Source: Omphiscola glabra (taxonomy: Eukaryota > Mollusca > Gastropoda > Lymnaeidae). From it: a stretch of 64,000 bases of DNA. Location: contig OZ024808.1 in assembly GCA_964017045.1 (NCBI GenBank), positions 30,111,949 through 30,175,948 on the forward strand. The letters run 5' to 3'. Position 1 is the stretch's first letter. The number at the start of each line of letters is the position of its first letter. Below the pieces are notes generated by a model. The model did not search any database, was not told where the DNA came from, and saw only the letters and a list, made by a program, of their open reading frames with translations. The position numbers and the translations under genes are program-made. Shown here piece by piece: positions 32,601 through 38,100 of this stretch.

Positions 32601-34737
32601 AGTTGGACCCCATCAAATTGATGACTAGGTCCAACATTCCCAAGTGTCAGTGCCATGTTAAAATTACTGTTGGAGCACAATCCTAAAAGAATAAAGGCAC
32701 CACTCATGCTCAAAGGTAAGGACACGGCAAGGAAAAGCAGAATTGACTCAAATCCAACTTGTCCTCAAAAAAATTATGTGTCCTAAATTATATACAGGAA
32801 AGTTTTCCTGGCAAAAATAGGACTGGCAGGCCATCTGTGTACTCACCCCTGAAATTAGCCTTGGCCATCTACATTTGAAAAAAAACAAATTTAAATTACC
32901 AAAGTGAGCTCTTAGATACAACGCAAGATATGTGCTACCGTTGATTCAAAAGGATGATTAAAAACTGTAATTTAAGGATTGCCCACTGACCATATAGCGA
33001 TTTCCCATAGGTCATTTAAAGCATATTATAGTCCATATCAAGAAGTAAAATATTTCATTAATATGGCTTCACAAAACATTTTTTGAATTGAAATTTCCTG
33101 CTTTTAAATTAAGAGACAAATGCATTTTTAAAGATTTAAAAAAAGTTTATCCATGTTTTACATTACAGGTACTTAGATGTGTTACCACCAGAGCCTCACA
33201 GGCCATTGTTGCAATCCTACGGGGGACCTAACCCTACAGACTACATCAACGCCTTGTTTGTGGATGGCTACATGAAAAAGAGGCAATTTATCATAACTCA
33301 GACCCCACTCCACACAACTATCATAGACTTCTGGAAACTGGTGTATGATTACAATGTCCACTCGATAGTCATGGTTGAAAACGCTAAGAATGAGGACGAC
33401 TCGTGTGCAGAATACTGGCCGTCGGTGACTCTCAAACAATTTGAGCCGTTCTTTATTGAAACCACTGCCGTCTACCAGCAGGACAACATCACAATCAGGA
33501 ATTTCAAAATCCGCAGCACACAGCATCCTAAAGTGTTGCCGAGGTTTGTCAGGCAGTTCCAGTTCAACGCATGGGCCCAACCCAACACCACACCCCAGTC
33601 CAAGACCATGATGATGGACCTGATTGACAGCGTGTTTGACTGGCAGGACGAGGCATGTCAGAATGAGGCTCCCGTGCTGGTTCACTGCCAGGACGGTGCT
33701 TCCCACTCTGGTCTCTTTGCCGTCCTGTCTATAATTTGTGAGAAAATGGAGGAGGATGGAGAGGTTGATGTGTACAGAACAATTAAACATTGCAAGCGAA
33801 GGAGGCCTCAATTTGTGGCCGATTATGTGAGTCAATTTGTGTGTGATTATGTGAGTCAATTTGTGTGATTATGTGAGTCATTTTGTGTGTGATTATGTGA
33901 GTCAATTTATGGCCGATTATGTGAGTCAATTTGTGTGTGATTATGTGAGTCAATTTGTGGCCGATTATGTGAGTCAATTTGTGTGTGATTATGTGAGTCA
34001 ATTTGTGGCCGATTATGTGAGTCAATTTGTGTCTGATTATGTGAATCAATTTTTGTGTGATTATGTGAGTCAATTTGTGTGATTATGTGAGTCAATTTGT
34101 GTCTGATTATGTGAGTTAATTTGTGGCAGATTTTTTGAGTCAATTTGTGGCCGATTATGTGAGACAATTTGTGTGTGATTATGTGAGTCAATTTGTGTCT
34201 TATTATGTGAGTAAATATGTGGCCGATTATGTGAGTCAATTTGTGGCTGATTATGTGAGTCAATTTGAGTTTGGTGTAGAAACCTTTATGAAGTCAATTT
34301 CAATTTCATGATATTTCAAACTCTTTTAAACACCACTTAAATTTGCCTTTAACTTTGATAGATCTTTTATGCAATGCTATTTGCCTCAAGTACACGTCCC
34401 TGCATGACGACTGAATGAATGAAAGAGATTAGATATTCTTTACATACCTAACTTTTGTTCATGATATGATTGAAATGTGTGAATAGTTTAGATCTAAATT
34501 TAAAAAAATGTGTATTCAAAACCTTTCAGATTTTAATGTGTGATATTTTGTCCTCAGGATCAATTTCGTTTCTGCTACAAGACTTTGTGGGATTTCATAA
34601 ACTTGCGCATGCCGGGCGGAACATTTACAGAAACATTGGGCCAATCAAGAAATGACAAAAAATACGGAGTTGCTTCCCTCAGCTTGAATTCTCAATCAGG
34701 CTACTCTGCTTATGATGAGCTCACTTCAGATATGTAA
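2243..34737 (+). CDS. Receptor-type protein tyrosine phosphatase (whole spliced gene, 23 exons)
   Basis: Single-pass membrane receptor that would remove phosphate from phosphotyrosine on cytoplasmic proteins in response to extracellular contacts. The model joins 23 exons with consistent phases into 1778 residues. Seen in order: signal peptide 1-23; cysteine-rich and EGF-like repeats 24-182; eight FN3 domains about 183-1066; transmembrane helix about 1083-1106 followed by a WWRRR stop-transfer; phosphatase D1 about 1180-1440 with WPDHGVP at 1344-1350 and HCGTGMGRTG at 1377-1386; D2 about 1500-1745 with WAQ in place of WPD and HCQDGASHSG in place of HCx5R. Twin domains with a weakened D2 are usual for RPTPs. 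EGF plus FN3 without Ig or MAM domains does not match a vertebrate subclass I can name, so no symbol is given. UTRs were not defined. The stop codon is TAA at 34735. Exon boundaries come from reading phase and splice motifs, not transcripts. Confidence 0.9.
2568..2610. repeat. (GA)n microsatellite
   Basis: A run of GA dinucleotides followed by impure GA-rich sequence. Confidence 0.95.
2661..2972. repeat. 37-bp minisatellite, about 8 copies
   Basis: Unit core gcccctcccacacaggctgt then acggttgcctagaaaga. Copies differ by a few substitutions. Open frames on both strands are repeat artefacts. Confidence 0.95.
2974..3134. repeat. 26-bp minisatellite, about 6 copies
   Basis: Core cattagcggcaacatgtcat then cgtatc; directly abuts the 37-bp array, and the last copies are diverged. 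Confidence 0.93.
3187..3260 (+). other. Possible tRNA-derived fragment (A-box-like)
   Basis: Contains gggtggccgagcggtata, like the A box and D-arm of tRNA-Leu/Ser, as found at the head of tRNA-derived SINEs. No B box or acceptor stem follows, so at most a truncated SINE head. Confidence 0.2.
4031..4209. mobile_element. hAT-like MITE with CAGTGGCGTA termini
   Basis: Terminal inverted repeats CAGTGGCGTAGGC and (inverted) CAGTGGCGTAACT enclose 179 bp. The flanking 8-mers CACAGAGG and CACGGAAG match at six of eight positions, as expected for an aged 8-bp hAT target duplication. No coding capacity. Confidence 0.65.
4862..5108. mobile_element. Possible inverted-repeat element
   Basis: Left taaattttgagagatggga and right tcccatctttcaaaatta-like ends are imperfect inverted repeats around about 240 bp; the inside has cctgaaccctaaa twice. 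No clear target duplication. Confidence 0.35.
5840..6500 (-). mobile_element. LINE reverse transcriptase 3' fragment
   Basis: On the minus strand, EAFTYLGSTI, IKSVLLYGADAWRTTANIML, NTCLRKILTIKWP and LLYRTYQEPIAEDSIKKR match the region after the catalytic motifs of animal non-LTR reverse transcriptases. Stops and frameshifts are present and the catalytic part is missing: a dead 5'-truncated copy inside intron 1. Confidence 0.75.
7016..7105 (+). CDS. RPTP exon 2: cysteine-rich/EGF-like segment
   Basis: Acceptor ctgacag, donor GTAAGT, phase 1 at both ends, 90 nt. Encodes a four-cysteine segment (PPCLDPSKNNC, TTYC, VNC), residues about 24-53. Being symmetric, it could be skipped without a frameshift. 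Confidence 0.8.
7225..7565. repeat. About 40-bp degenerate minisatellite, intron 2
   Basis: Core agtacctgtacttagtgtat then aatggtgttacattcaa, about eight diverged copies. Confidence 0.9.
7740..7847 (+). CDS. RPTP exon 3: cysteine-rich segment
   Basis: Acceptor tctttaag, donor GTCAGT, phase 1-1, 108 nt. Encodes CDVACALGC, CTSCQIGYY and a final CVG (residues about 54-89), like furin-type or laminin-type EGF repeats. A GTAAGT lies 8 nt downstream, but using it would put exon 4 out of frame. Confidence 0.8.
   Translation, partial: HVMLPVLLDVMGQGQKDAQVARLDIIGHQAWSRHV
8470..8580. repeat. About 21-bp repeat, intron 3
   Basis: Core ctctgtttatcattattttc, five copies. The rest of intron 3 (7848-8778) shows nothing recognised. 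Confidence 0.85.
8779..8919 (+). CDS. RPTP exon 4: EGF-like repeat
   Basis: Phase 1-1, 141 nt, residues about 90-136. The motif CVTGFYGNNC...CHC...C...GFC...CDRGYTG...C has the spacing of laminin-type/multiple-EGF repeats. Donor GTATGT. Homologous to exon 5, so one repeat per exon. Confidence 0.85.
9225..9715. repeat. About 31-bp minisatellite, intron 4
   Basis: Core aagtaaatatgtctgataat then ccaatttaaaa, about 15 copies, more uniform in the middle; ends just before the acceptor of exon 5. The earlier part of the intron (8920-9225) is plain AT-rich sequence. Confidence 0.93.
9733..9870 (+). CDS. RPTP exon 5: EGF-like repeat
   Basis: Phase 1-1, 138 nt, residues about 137-182. NTFGLDCLNHCHC, GDCSSGRC and GGSGC repeat the cysteine pattern of exon 4. 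The acceptor attctag lies about 20 nt after a minisatellite; the donor is GTAAAT. Last cysteine-rich module before the FN3 region. Confidence 0.85.
9915..10542. repeat. 22-bp minisatellite, intron 5
   Basis: Core aggtatgttatgattatttc then at, about 28 copies. A 'taagttatg' variant recurs at intervals, suggesting block amplification. Confidence 0.95.
10596..10815. repeat. 63-bp minisatellite, about 3.5 copies, intron 5
   Basis: Core gtatacagagtatgtgagac and cgtatgggagccaatcaaag. The length is a multiple of three, which explains open frames across it. Confidence 0.93.
11470..11672. repeat. 15-bp minisatellite, about 13 copies, intron 5
   Basis: Core gggacatgtattatt with gggcc variants. The frames MYYWD and its antisense are artefacts. 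Nothing recognised at 10815-11470 and 11672-12033. Confidence 0.95.
12034..12154 (+). CDS. RPTP exon 6: first half of FN3-1
   Basis: Acceptor tttttcag, donor GTAAGG, phase 1 in and 2 out. Encodes NITLIWDAF (FN3 B strand with its tryptophan) and GQY (C strand). Joins exon 7 to complete the domain, residues about 183-301. Confidence 0.85.
12417..12652 (+). CDS. RPTP exon 7: second half of FN3-1
   Basis: Phase 2 in, 1 out, 236 nt. The motif LLPDAEYNFRIDAVG is the FN3 E-F region with its tyrosine corner. Several Asn-x-Ser/Thr sites are present. Donor GTGAGT. Confidence 0.85.
12653..13563 (+). other. RPTP intron 7
   Basis: AT-rich. 13270-13400 has a short duplicated segment (tgatttaattcaattttaaa). 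No gene or element recognised. Confidence 0.6.
13564..13605 (+). CDS. RPTP exon 8: 42-nt Pro/Thr linker micro-exon
   Basis: Bounded by aatttcag and GTAAGT, phase 1-1. Encodes a 14-residue Pro/Thr-rich linker (LPPRPSTTPAFIY) between FN3-1 and FN3-2. It carries no domain core and is symmetric, so it may be an optional cassette; without it exons 7 and 9 still join in frame. Confidence 0.7.
13888..14306. repeat. 15-bp minisatellite, about 28 copies, intron 8
   Basis: Core gggtgggctcatatt, with two blocks: the left uses atatt, the right atagt/acagt, showing successive expansion. G-rich on the + strand. Long frames on both strands are artefacts. Confidence 0.95.
14404..14570 (+). CDS. RPTP exon 9: first half of FN3-2
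   Basis: Acceptor tctttcag, donor GTAAGT, phase 1 in, 0 out. Encodes ATFIYISWNVL and YQYVVYITRQ, typical FN3 B and C strands. The last 30 nt and the donor are duplicated just downstream (14581-14620). Confidence 0.87.
14541..14665. repeat. 40-bp repeat spanning the exon 9 donor
   Basis: Unit starts tgtgacaatgaatctggaac inside exon 9 and ends gtaagtttaa inside the intron; copies at 14541, 14581 and (decayed) 14621. The second copy repeats the exon end and a perfect GTAAGT donor at 14611. Confidence 0.95.
14743..14834. repeat. 13-bp minisatellite, 7 copies, intron 9
   Basis: Unit gcagggacatgta. Confidence 0.95.
14908..15472. repeat. 30-bp minisatellite, about 19 copies, intron 9
   Basis: Core gacattcagatgttgaagat then tgcttctcat. 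Variants (tattgcttctcaa, aatgac) alternate in the left half, a higher-order pattern. Long open frames on both strands come from the 30-bp period. Confidence 0.95.
15958..16030. repeat. About 26-bp repeat, 3 copies, intron 9
   Basis: Core gattacatctggtataaatc. Confidence 0.85.
16098..16560. repeat. 61-bp minisatellite, about 7.5 copies, intron 9
   Basis: Core gcttgtgtccatactactgt and agcatgctcacagtgttctg. Very uniform, so recent. Confidence 0.95.
16743..16896 (+). CDS. RPTP exon 10: second half of FN3-2
   Basis: Acceptor acattgcag, donor GTGAGT, phase 0 in, 1 out. AWSRYRISINATVNGS and ENYIVDVITLAA supply the E-G strands of FN3-2, which ends near residue 422. Confidence 0.83.
17593..17774. 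mobile_element. MITE with ~25-bp inverted ends, intron 10
   Basis: Left end contains ttttacggactataagacgc, and its exact inverse gcgtcttatagtccgtaaaa is at the right; 182 bp. The right half has a second, diverged copy of the terminal motif (gcgtcttgtagtccata). No coding capacity or clear target duplication. The rest of intron 10 (16897-17592) shows nothing recognised. Confidence 0.75.
17877..17972 (+). CDS. RPTP exon 11: first half of FN3-3
   Basis: Acceptor acttcccag, donor GTAAGT, phase 1-1, 96 nt. SSEVVLIWLPPP is an FN3 B strand with the conserved Trp and following prolines. An alternative AG seven nucleotides downstream (cccacag) would break the phase. Confidence 0.82.
18185..18385 (+). 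CDS. RPTP exon 12: second half of FN3-3
   Basis: Phase 1-1, 201 nt, residues about 455-521. LTDLLAYTNYSMEIAYRNDA is the E-F region with tyrosine corner, followed by AGQGSLSS and a G strand. Donor GTACTT is weak but gives the right phase. Confidence 0.85.
18705..18928 (+). CDS. RPTP exon 13: most of FN3-4
   Basis: Acceptor ttcaacag, donor GTAAGT, phase 1 in, 0 out. NVNVTFTAPTRPNGVIVTY (B and C strands) and LKPQTTYFIK (E-F) are clear FN3 signatures; the G strand is in exon 14. Confidence 0.87.
18990..19552. repeat. 39-bp minisatellite, about 14 copies, intron 13
   Basis: Core ttagttttacctagaccacc then actggtctatgatctttat; the unit carries the small palindrome agaccaccactggtct. A 'ctctgaccaccacagg' variant recurs in blocks. 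19552-20080 has no clear element. Confidence 0.95.
20082..20518. repeat. 89-bp minisatellite, 5 copies, intron 13
   Basis: Core taaggtaatcacattcagct, gcatgaatctctggtttgga, cacatttggcactcacagct. Copies 1-4 are almost identical and the fifth is diverged. Nothing recognised at 20520-20898. Confidence 0.95.
20899..21078 (+). CDS. RPTP exon 14: end of FN3-4 and start of FN3-5
   Basis: Phase 0-0, 180 nt. AASTSAGIGQNG is the F-G loop of FN3-4; CLTLQWTPPTDRAGNITNY begins FN3-5, so the two domains share this exon. Acceptor aaaaag has a modest pyrimidine tract. The first codon is ATG, but it is internal because upstream exons splice to it in frame. Confidence 0.85.
21365..21536 (+). CDS. RPTP exon 15: second half of FN3-5
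   Basis: Acceptor atctcag, phase 0 in, 1 out. ITVCQLKPSTLYIVTISGFS is the E-F region. The donor at 21537 (GTGAAT) is the first of three copies carried on a 56-bp tandem repeat; only the first joins exon 16 in frame. Confidence 0.86.
21520..21695. repeat. 56-bp repeat spanning the exon 15 donor
   Basis: Unit gtgaatacagtcagacccat to aaagtttagtacag, three copies from GT positions 21537, 21593 and 21649. The 5' edge (ctttagtacag) is coding sequence of exon 15, so exon end and donor were copied downstream. Confidence 0.93.
21825..21982. repeat. 25-bp minisatellite, about 6 copies, intron 15
   Basis: Core aaaggtgagagttaagatat then tgtct. Each unit contains AAG/GTGAGA, a donor-like motif, but no upstream exon sequence. 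Confidence 0.93.
22080..23800. repeat. Old, diverged long-period repeat in intron 15
   Basis: A motif like 'tacatttcaagggcatgaaaa' recurs near 22085, 22267, 22463, 22855, 23457, 23607 and 23773, each followed by AT-rich sequence with similar words (tattaaaatat, atagattttttt). Suggests an ancient tandem repeat of roughly 150-250 bp. No coding capacity. Confidence 0.45.
23031..23338. repeat. About 76-bp minisatellite, 4 copies, intron 15
   Basis: Core gatggcttaagatttgcttt and tgttgaccacttagtgccaa; a young expansion inside the older repeat field. Confidence 0.95.
24068..24221 (+). CDS. RPTP exon 16: first part of FN3-6
   Basis: Acceptor tctccag, donor GTACAG, phase 1 in, 2 out. PVAPVFVRSTYTTITVAI starts FN3-6 and closely resembles the start of FN3-8 in exon 20. 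The end of the exon plus exon 17 encodes RKKR, a proprotein-convertase consensus at residues 763-766. Confidence 0.83.
24476..24715. repeat. 36-bp minisatellite, about 7 copies, intron 16
   Basis: Core tcatggtttgtttcttgaga then tattgacaggacagta; open frames on both strands follow from the 36-bp period. Confidence 0.95.
24884..24998 (+). CDS. RPTP exon 17: middle of FN3-6
   Basis: Acceptor catctag, donor GTAAGT, phase 2 in, 0 out, 115 nt. ETAQLAPVDVTKRMEFIVGD and SYGG match AAQLMQTDITQRMNFTIGD and TYGG in exon 20. Confidence 0.84.
25010..25255. repeat. About 28-bp degenerate repeat, intron 17
   Basis: Core ggtaggcaattggtatatta with gaacatat; about eight diverged copies starting right after exon 17. 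Nothing recognised at 25255-25729. Confidence 0.8.
25730..25957 (+). CDS. RPTP exon 18: end of FN3-6 and start of FN3-7
   Basis: Phase 0-0, 228 nt. YYMIYYVVLS and PVLTVPFDP end FN3-6; CINFAWETPAYSKSLITGY begins FN3-7. The paired layout mirrors exon 14. Acceptor attgaag lies after a T-rich tract; donor GTAAGT. Confidence 0.84.
26095..26269 (+). CDS. RPTP exon 19: second half of FN3-7, GC donor
   Basis: Acceptor attcacag, phase 0 in, 1 out. NLAPYTAYTASIVARTDNG is the E-F region, closely like exon 15. The only donor giving the phase needed by exon 20 is ACAA/GCAAGT, a GC donor with otherwise ideal consensus. The nearest GT (26274) would give phase 2 and an immediate TGA. Confidence 0.8.
26378..26512. 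repeat. About 33-bp repeat, 4 copies, intron 19
   Basis: Core ctgaattgatctatccctgt then gctacatatgtag. Confidence 0.9.
26813..27892. mobile_element. 1.08-kb non-autonomous DNA transposon, intron 19
   Basis: Exact 14-bp inverted ends CAGACCTGCCAACC (left 26813; inverse at the right to 27892) are flanked on both sides by CCAATG, a 6-bp target duplication. No transposase reading frame seen. Superfamily not assigned. Confidence 0.75.
27893..29195 (+). other. Intron 19, right part
   Basis: 1.3 kb of AT-rich sequence with no gene or repeat recognised. Confidence 0.55.
29196..29325. repeat. 14-bp minisatellite, about 9 copies, intron 19
   Basis: Unit acatatacaatgcc; the frames it opens on both strands are artefacts. 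Confidence 0.95.
29524..30523 (+). CDS. RPTP exon 20: FN3-8, transmembrane helix, start of phosphatase D1
   Basis: A 1000-nt exon (acceptor acttttag, donor GTAAGG, phase 1 in, 2 out), residues 938-1270. FN3-8 runs from about 943 to 1066 and contains RRKR at 988-991, a convertase consensus. The helix IIGVIIALVIVILLIILIIA is followed by YCWWRRR. The juxtamembrane segment is acidic and tyrosine-bearing. D1 opens with FQDEFKNL, then FNRFPHLLPYDHS and TYINASFIPGY, where most family members have KNRY and DYINA. DFWRLIYQ matches the family's DFWRMVWE. Confidence 0.93.
30524..31214 (+). other. Intron 20, left part
   Basis: AT-rich; no feature recognised. Confidence 0.6.
31215..31570. repeat. 38-bp minisatellite, about 9 copies, intron 20
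   Basis: Core gtagactaataaagatccag then tttatttattagttacct. It runs to within about 20 nt of the exon 21 acceptor, so it occupies the expected branch-point region. Confidence 0.95.
31591..32277 (+). CDS. RPTP exon 21: catalytic core of D1 and D1-D2 linker
   Basis: Acceptor aaaacag, donor GTCAGT, phase 2-2, 687 nt. VKCTQYWPD, FTAWPDHGVP (general acid D1346) and VHCGTGMGRTG (nucleophile C1378, R1384) identify phosphatase D1. The Q-loop reads RTMKQYTFIYEA, with Arg where the family's first Gln sits. The end of the exon encodes the D1-D2 linker and the start of D2. The donor is repeated on a 22-bp unit. Confidence 0.95.
32262..32339. repeat. 22-bp repeat spanning the exon 21 donor
   Basis: Unit gtcagtgcaactgttcatat then ag, three copies with GT at 32278, 32300 and 32322. 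The 3' edge of each unit (atag) mimics the exon end aatag, so each copy presents a donor. The rest of intron 21 (32340-33168) shows nothing recognised. Confidence 0.95.
33169..33826 (+). CDS. RPTP exon 22: phosphatase D2 core (predicted inactive)
   Basis: Acceptor attacag, phase 2 in, 0 out, 658 nt. TDYINALFVDGY, FIITQTPL, IDFWKLVYD, EYWP and VHCQDGASHSGLFAV mark D2. FNAWAQP replaces the WPD loop and His1679 replaces the P-loop arginine, so catalysis is not expected although Cys1673 remains. The exon ends RRRPQFVADY. The donor GTGAGT at 33827 is the first of about 19 units of a 24-bp repeat. Confidence 0.93.
33809..34266. repeat. 24-bp repeat array spanning the exon 22 donor, about 19 units
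   Basis: Unit gtgagtcaatttgtggccga then ttat (22- and 24-bp forms, gtgtgt or ggcc variants). It begins inside exon 22, where the same words encode QFVADY, and extends about 440 bp into the intron. Sixteen of the 19 junctions keep TAT/GTGAGT; 34041, 34135 and 34159 are altered. Confidence 0.96.
34558..34737 (+). CDS. RPTP exon 23: end of D2 and cytoplasmic tail
   Basis: Acceptor tcctcag, phase 0. DQFRFCYKTLWDFINL is the last helix of D2 and follows QFVADY from exon 22 as in other family members. A short tail with several Ser and Tyr residues (SGYSAYDEL) ends at TAA. Confidence 0.93.
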   Translation, partial: DQFRFCYKTLWDFINLRMPGGTFTETLGQSRNDKKYGVASLSLNSQSGYSAYDELTSDM

Positions 34738-34968
34738 CATAAAATATTATTGCAACACATTCCAGTTATGAGAAATGATGAAATACTATGCTAAAATTTG
34801 ATGGAACAATGAACTAATATAATCTTTAACTATAACAATAGTTAGTCATCTTGATATACATGATTTGCTCTATACCATACAGTCATTTTAATGGAGAATG
34901 ATAAAGGGAGATTTTTATAATAATATTTAAACAAAAATATTTTTTTTTAAAAGTGAAGAATTTGAAGA

Positions 34969-34974
34969 AATAAA
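34969..34974 (+). promoter_or_regulatory. Candidate polyadenylation signal of the RPTP gene
   Basis: AATAAA 232 nt after the stop codon. Other AATAAA motifs lie downstream in this AT-rich sequence. Confidence 0.3.
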
Positions 34975-36390
34975 CTAAAAATTCTTCAGGCTCATATAAG
35001 TTATATATAGGGTTATATTTACTTGAACGTGACAAAACAAAGTGTACAGGAAATCCTGCTGGTGTGGTAAAATATATTTGTACACATCAATACACCAATC
35101 AGTACCAGGAATTTCCATGTAACTAGATTTTCAGTAGCAGTTTTAAAAATATTTTACAAATTTTATCATTAGGGTAGCAGCAATTAAAATAATTTAAAAT
35201 CAAATTACCATAACGTAAATAATATAAGCAACTAAGAACTATCCAATTTTGAAAGTTATTTAAAGATATTAAAAAAAAAAGTTTCTAATTGATTTAATAT
35301 GTATTTATTAGAAGCTTATCAGGATAACAAATAGCCAATATTGTTAAAAACATTTTAGCATGAAAATGATATCTTCTGTACCACTAATTTATTTCAATTA
35401 TCTCAAGGTCAAAGTTTTTCATTGGCAATGCATAGAATTTATAAATGAATCTGAATGAAATGATGTGCAGGAAAAATTGTTATGAATTTAATTGTAAGCT
35501 TTTTTTGTGAATACCATTTGTTGCCTACTTTACCAAGTCAGTTAACTCTTTTTGATAGAAAGTGAGGATTTTTATCTTGGTTATCTTGGTTAGAATTTTT
35601 AAAACCATTTATTTAAACATATTTGTTCAATCAAAAATTAATTTTATAACTAATTTAAAATCAATTTGATAAGTAATTTATTCCCCTGACATTAATTTTA
35701 TGACATTGAATACTAATAAGAATATGATAAATAAATAATTCTCCTGACATTAATTTTATAAAAAAGAATACTAATATGAATGTAATAAATAAATTATTCC
35801 CTTAAAGTTAAATTTATTAATTGCAAACTAATATTATTATGATTAATAATTTATTCCCTTGACATTAATTTCATGAAATTGAATACTAATGTGACTATGA
35901 CCAATAATCAAACAATTTATTTAATTTACATTCATTAAGTCAAGGAAATCTTGAAACCTAATTATTTTTTCTTCTTGTTGAATTTAATTTTATGATATTT
36001 GGCTCAAATATTTGATGTAATCCATCCTAAGAACAATGTCTTCATGGCTGCTTATTTGTTCTTGTAGTTTTATCATGGTAGTTCTGAGTTGACAACTTGG
36101 CTTGGGAACAATTATATTTCATCTAAACTTCAATTTTTTAAATATATATATTTTTTTTGGTACTGATAAAAATTTAAATCTGTGTGTTATACAACTTATA
36201 TATTTATATAAAATCTAATTTATTGTGCTGTAAATATTTGTTTATGAGGAATTATTGTGCTGTCATTTTTTTCATGAAACTTTTTAAATCTTGAGGTGCT
36301 ATGACTTAGAAACTGTGTGTAGTAATAAAATATTTTTATATGTATGTAAACACATTGCTGATAGAAAATCTATACTCTTGTGTCTCAGAT

Positions 36391-36778
36391 CAGGGGTACT
36401 CAAACTTTTTATAGCAGGCACCGGATCAATGTCCTTAGACAGTCAGGGGCTGGTTCAGTGGCCCTCAGACACTTTTTGGGGCTGGATCAGCGTCCCTCAG
36501 AGACTGTCTGGGGCCAGACTGTAGTTTGAACAAAATATGAATGATTGCTATGCAATCTGCACATATCTCAATCGTAGTGAAAAAGAGCAATGACTTGAAG
36601 AAACAATAACATAATTAACATAAAGACAACATATATCCAACACAAATGTAACAGTGTTACAAAGGGAGGTAAGGCTCATGACATGATGAATGTTCTGTTC
36701 CATGTTTGTCACTGGTAGCCAGGTACCCTTACGGTGGCCAGAAGGGCCCCGGATCTGGTTATAGTTTGAGGATCCATG
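36391..36778. mobile_element. Non-autonomous hAT-like element
   Basis: Left CAGGGGTACTCAAACTTTTT and right ATAGTTTGAGGATCCATG are imperfect inverted ends of the type CAGGGGTxCTCAAACTTTTT found in hAT elements; CCGGATC occurs near both ends in inverted order. 388 bp with no transposase. No convincing target duplication. Confidence 0.6.
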
Positions 36779-37849
36779 CCCTAATTCTTTAGTGTTCCTG
36801 TTCTCATGCTTCATTTTTTAGTTTCTTCAGTTGTTTAAGGATTGATTGGACATTTATTAATAATGTCATTGATCACTGTCTACCAAATGCTGTACAAACA
36901 TTGCTGTCTGTCAAACAGTACAAACATCTCGGTCTGTCAAATATAATACCAACATCACTGTCTGTAACAGTACATACATCTCTGTCTATCAAGTAAAATA
37001 AAAATCTCACTGTCAATCAAGTACATTACAAACATCAATGTCTGTCAAACACTGGGCAAACTTCACTGTTAATAGTTAACCAAGTACAGTAGAAATGTTA
37101 TGTAAAGTTTGTTGGTCAGTATTCTTACTTTATCAAAATCTTTCCATGTTGTTTTAAAACCTATTCCTAGAAGTTCATCTGTGATATTTGAAGAAGTCAT
37201 TTGTTGAAACTAAATTAATTTCTTGTGTGTTTGAGGTGAGATGTTAATCTGTTCTCTCATTCTGAAATTGTCTACATTTTTTAACTATACCTCCTGATTT
37301 TAAAAGTTAATGACTTGTTGAAGAGGATTCAAAGAAGATGCCAATAACTTATCAAAAAGATTTTTATCTCATAGTCCCAATAAGCCTAAATCAATTTACA
37401 AAACCTATTACAAAGCCTATTTTCTATTTAATTTACAGAATATTGAGCTTGTGTTAACCACCTGATATTATAGCACTCTCTGTCTGCTTGTATATCATTT
37501 TGATAACAATCTTTAAAATTGTATTTATTCTCAATAAACAAAATTTGTTGAAAATGATTTCACGTTATGTTTGTTAATATCTAAATATTGTTTGTTAAAC
37601 ATCTGACAATGATATTCATGAAAAAAGTAAAAGATAATAGAAATAATGGGAGTTAAAGTTCCATTTGTTTTATTTCTACGTCACAGGTCAATGTTTTTAA
37701 ATTACCCGTCAGCAACACATCTACAATCAGTCTTTAGTGTTGTCTGTTCACTGAACCCTGCTAAGTATAATACAAGTTTTGTTGTTATTGTTGATGAAAA
37801 TATTACAGGTCTATACTGGTGTCTAAGAACATTTATTATTTAAGAATGA

Positions 37850-38040
37850 TATCTATTCTGTCTAAGGGTATTTAATTTCTCAGAATGATATCTATTCAGT
37901 CAAAGAATGTATAATATCTAAGAGTGATATCTATTCAGTCTAAGAGTATTTGTTATCTTGGAGTGATATCTATTCAGTCTAAGAGTATTTAATATCTAAG
38001 AGTGATATCTATCAAGTCTAAGAGTATTAAATGTGTTAGA
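37850..38040. repeat. About 39-bp repeat, 5 copies
   Basis: Core gtgatatctattcagtctaa then gagtatttaatatctaaga. Confidence 0.88.
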
Positions 38041-38100
38041 GTAATATCTTTTGATGACTCATTAATGATGAAAATCAAATACTGTTCATTTATTTTCAAA

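Larger units (their letters stand above)
34738..37560 (+). other. Likely 3' UTR and downstream flank of the RPTP gene
   Basis: AT-rich sequence unusually poor in minisatellites compared with the introns. It contains degenerate repeats at 35640-35930 (cattaattttatga core) and 36890-37080 (catctctgtctgtcaa core), a hAT-like element at 36.4-36.8 kb and a second AATAAA at 37533. A long 3' UTR is possible but not shown. Confidence 0.4.

Noticed and set aside
33182..33859. 225-codon minus-strand frame opposite exon 22
   Set aside because: Shadow of the conserved phosphatase D2 coding strand.
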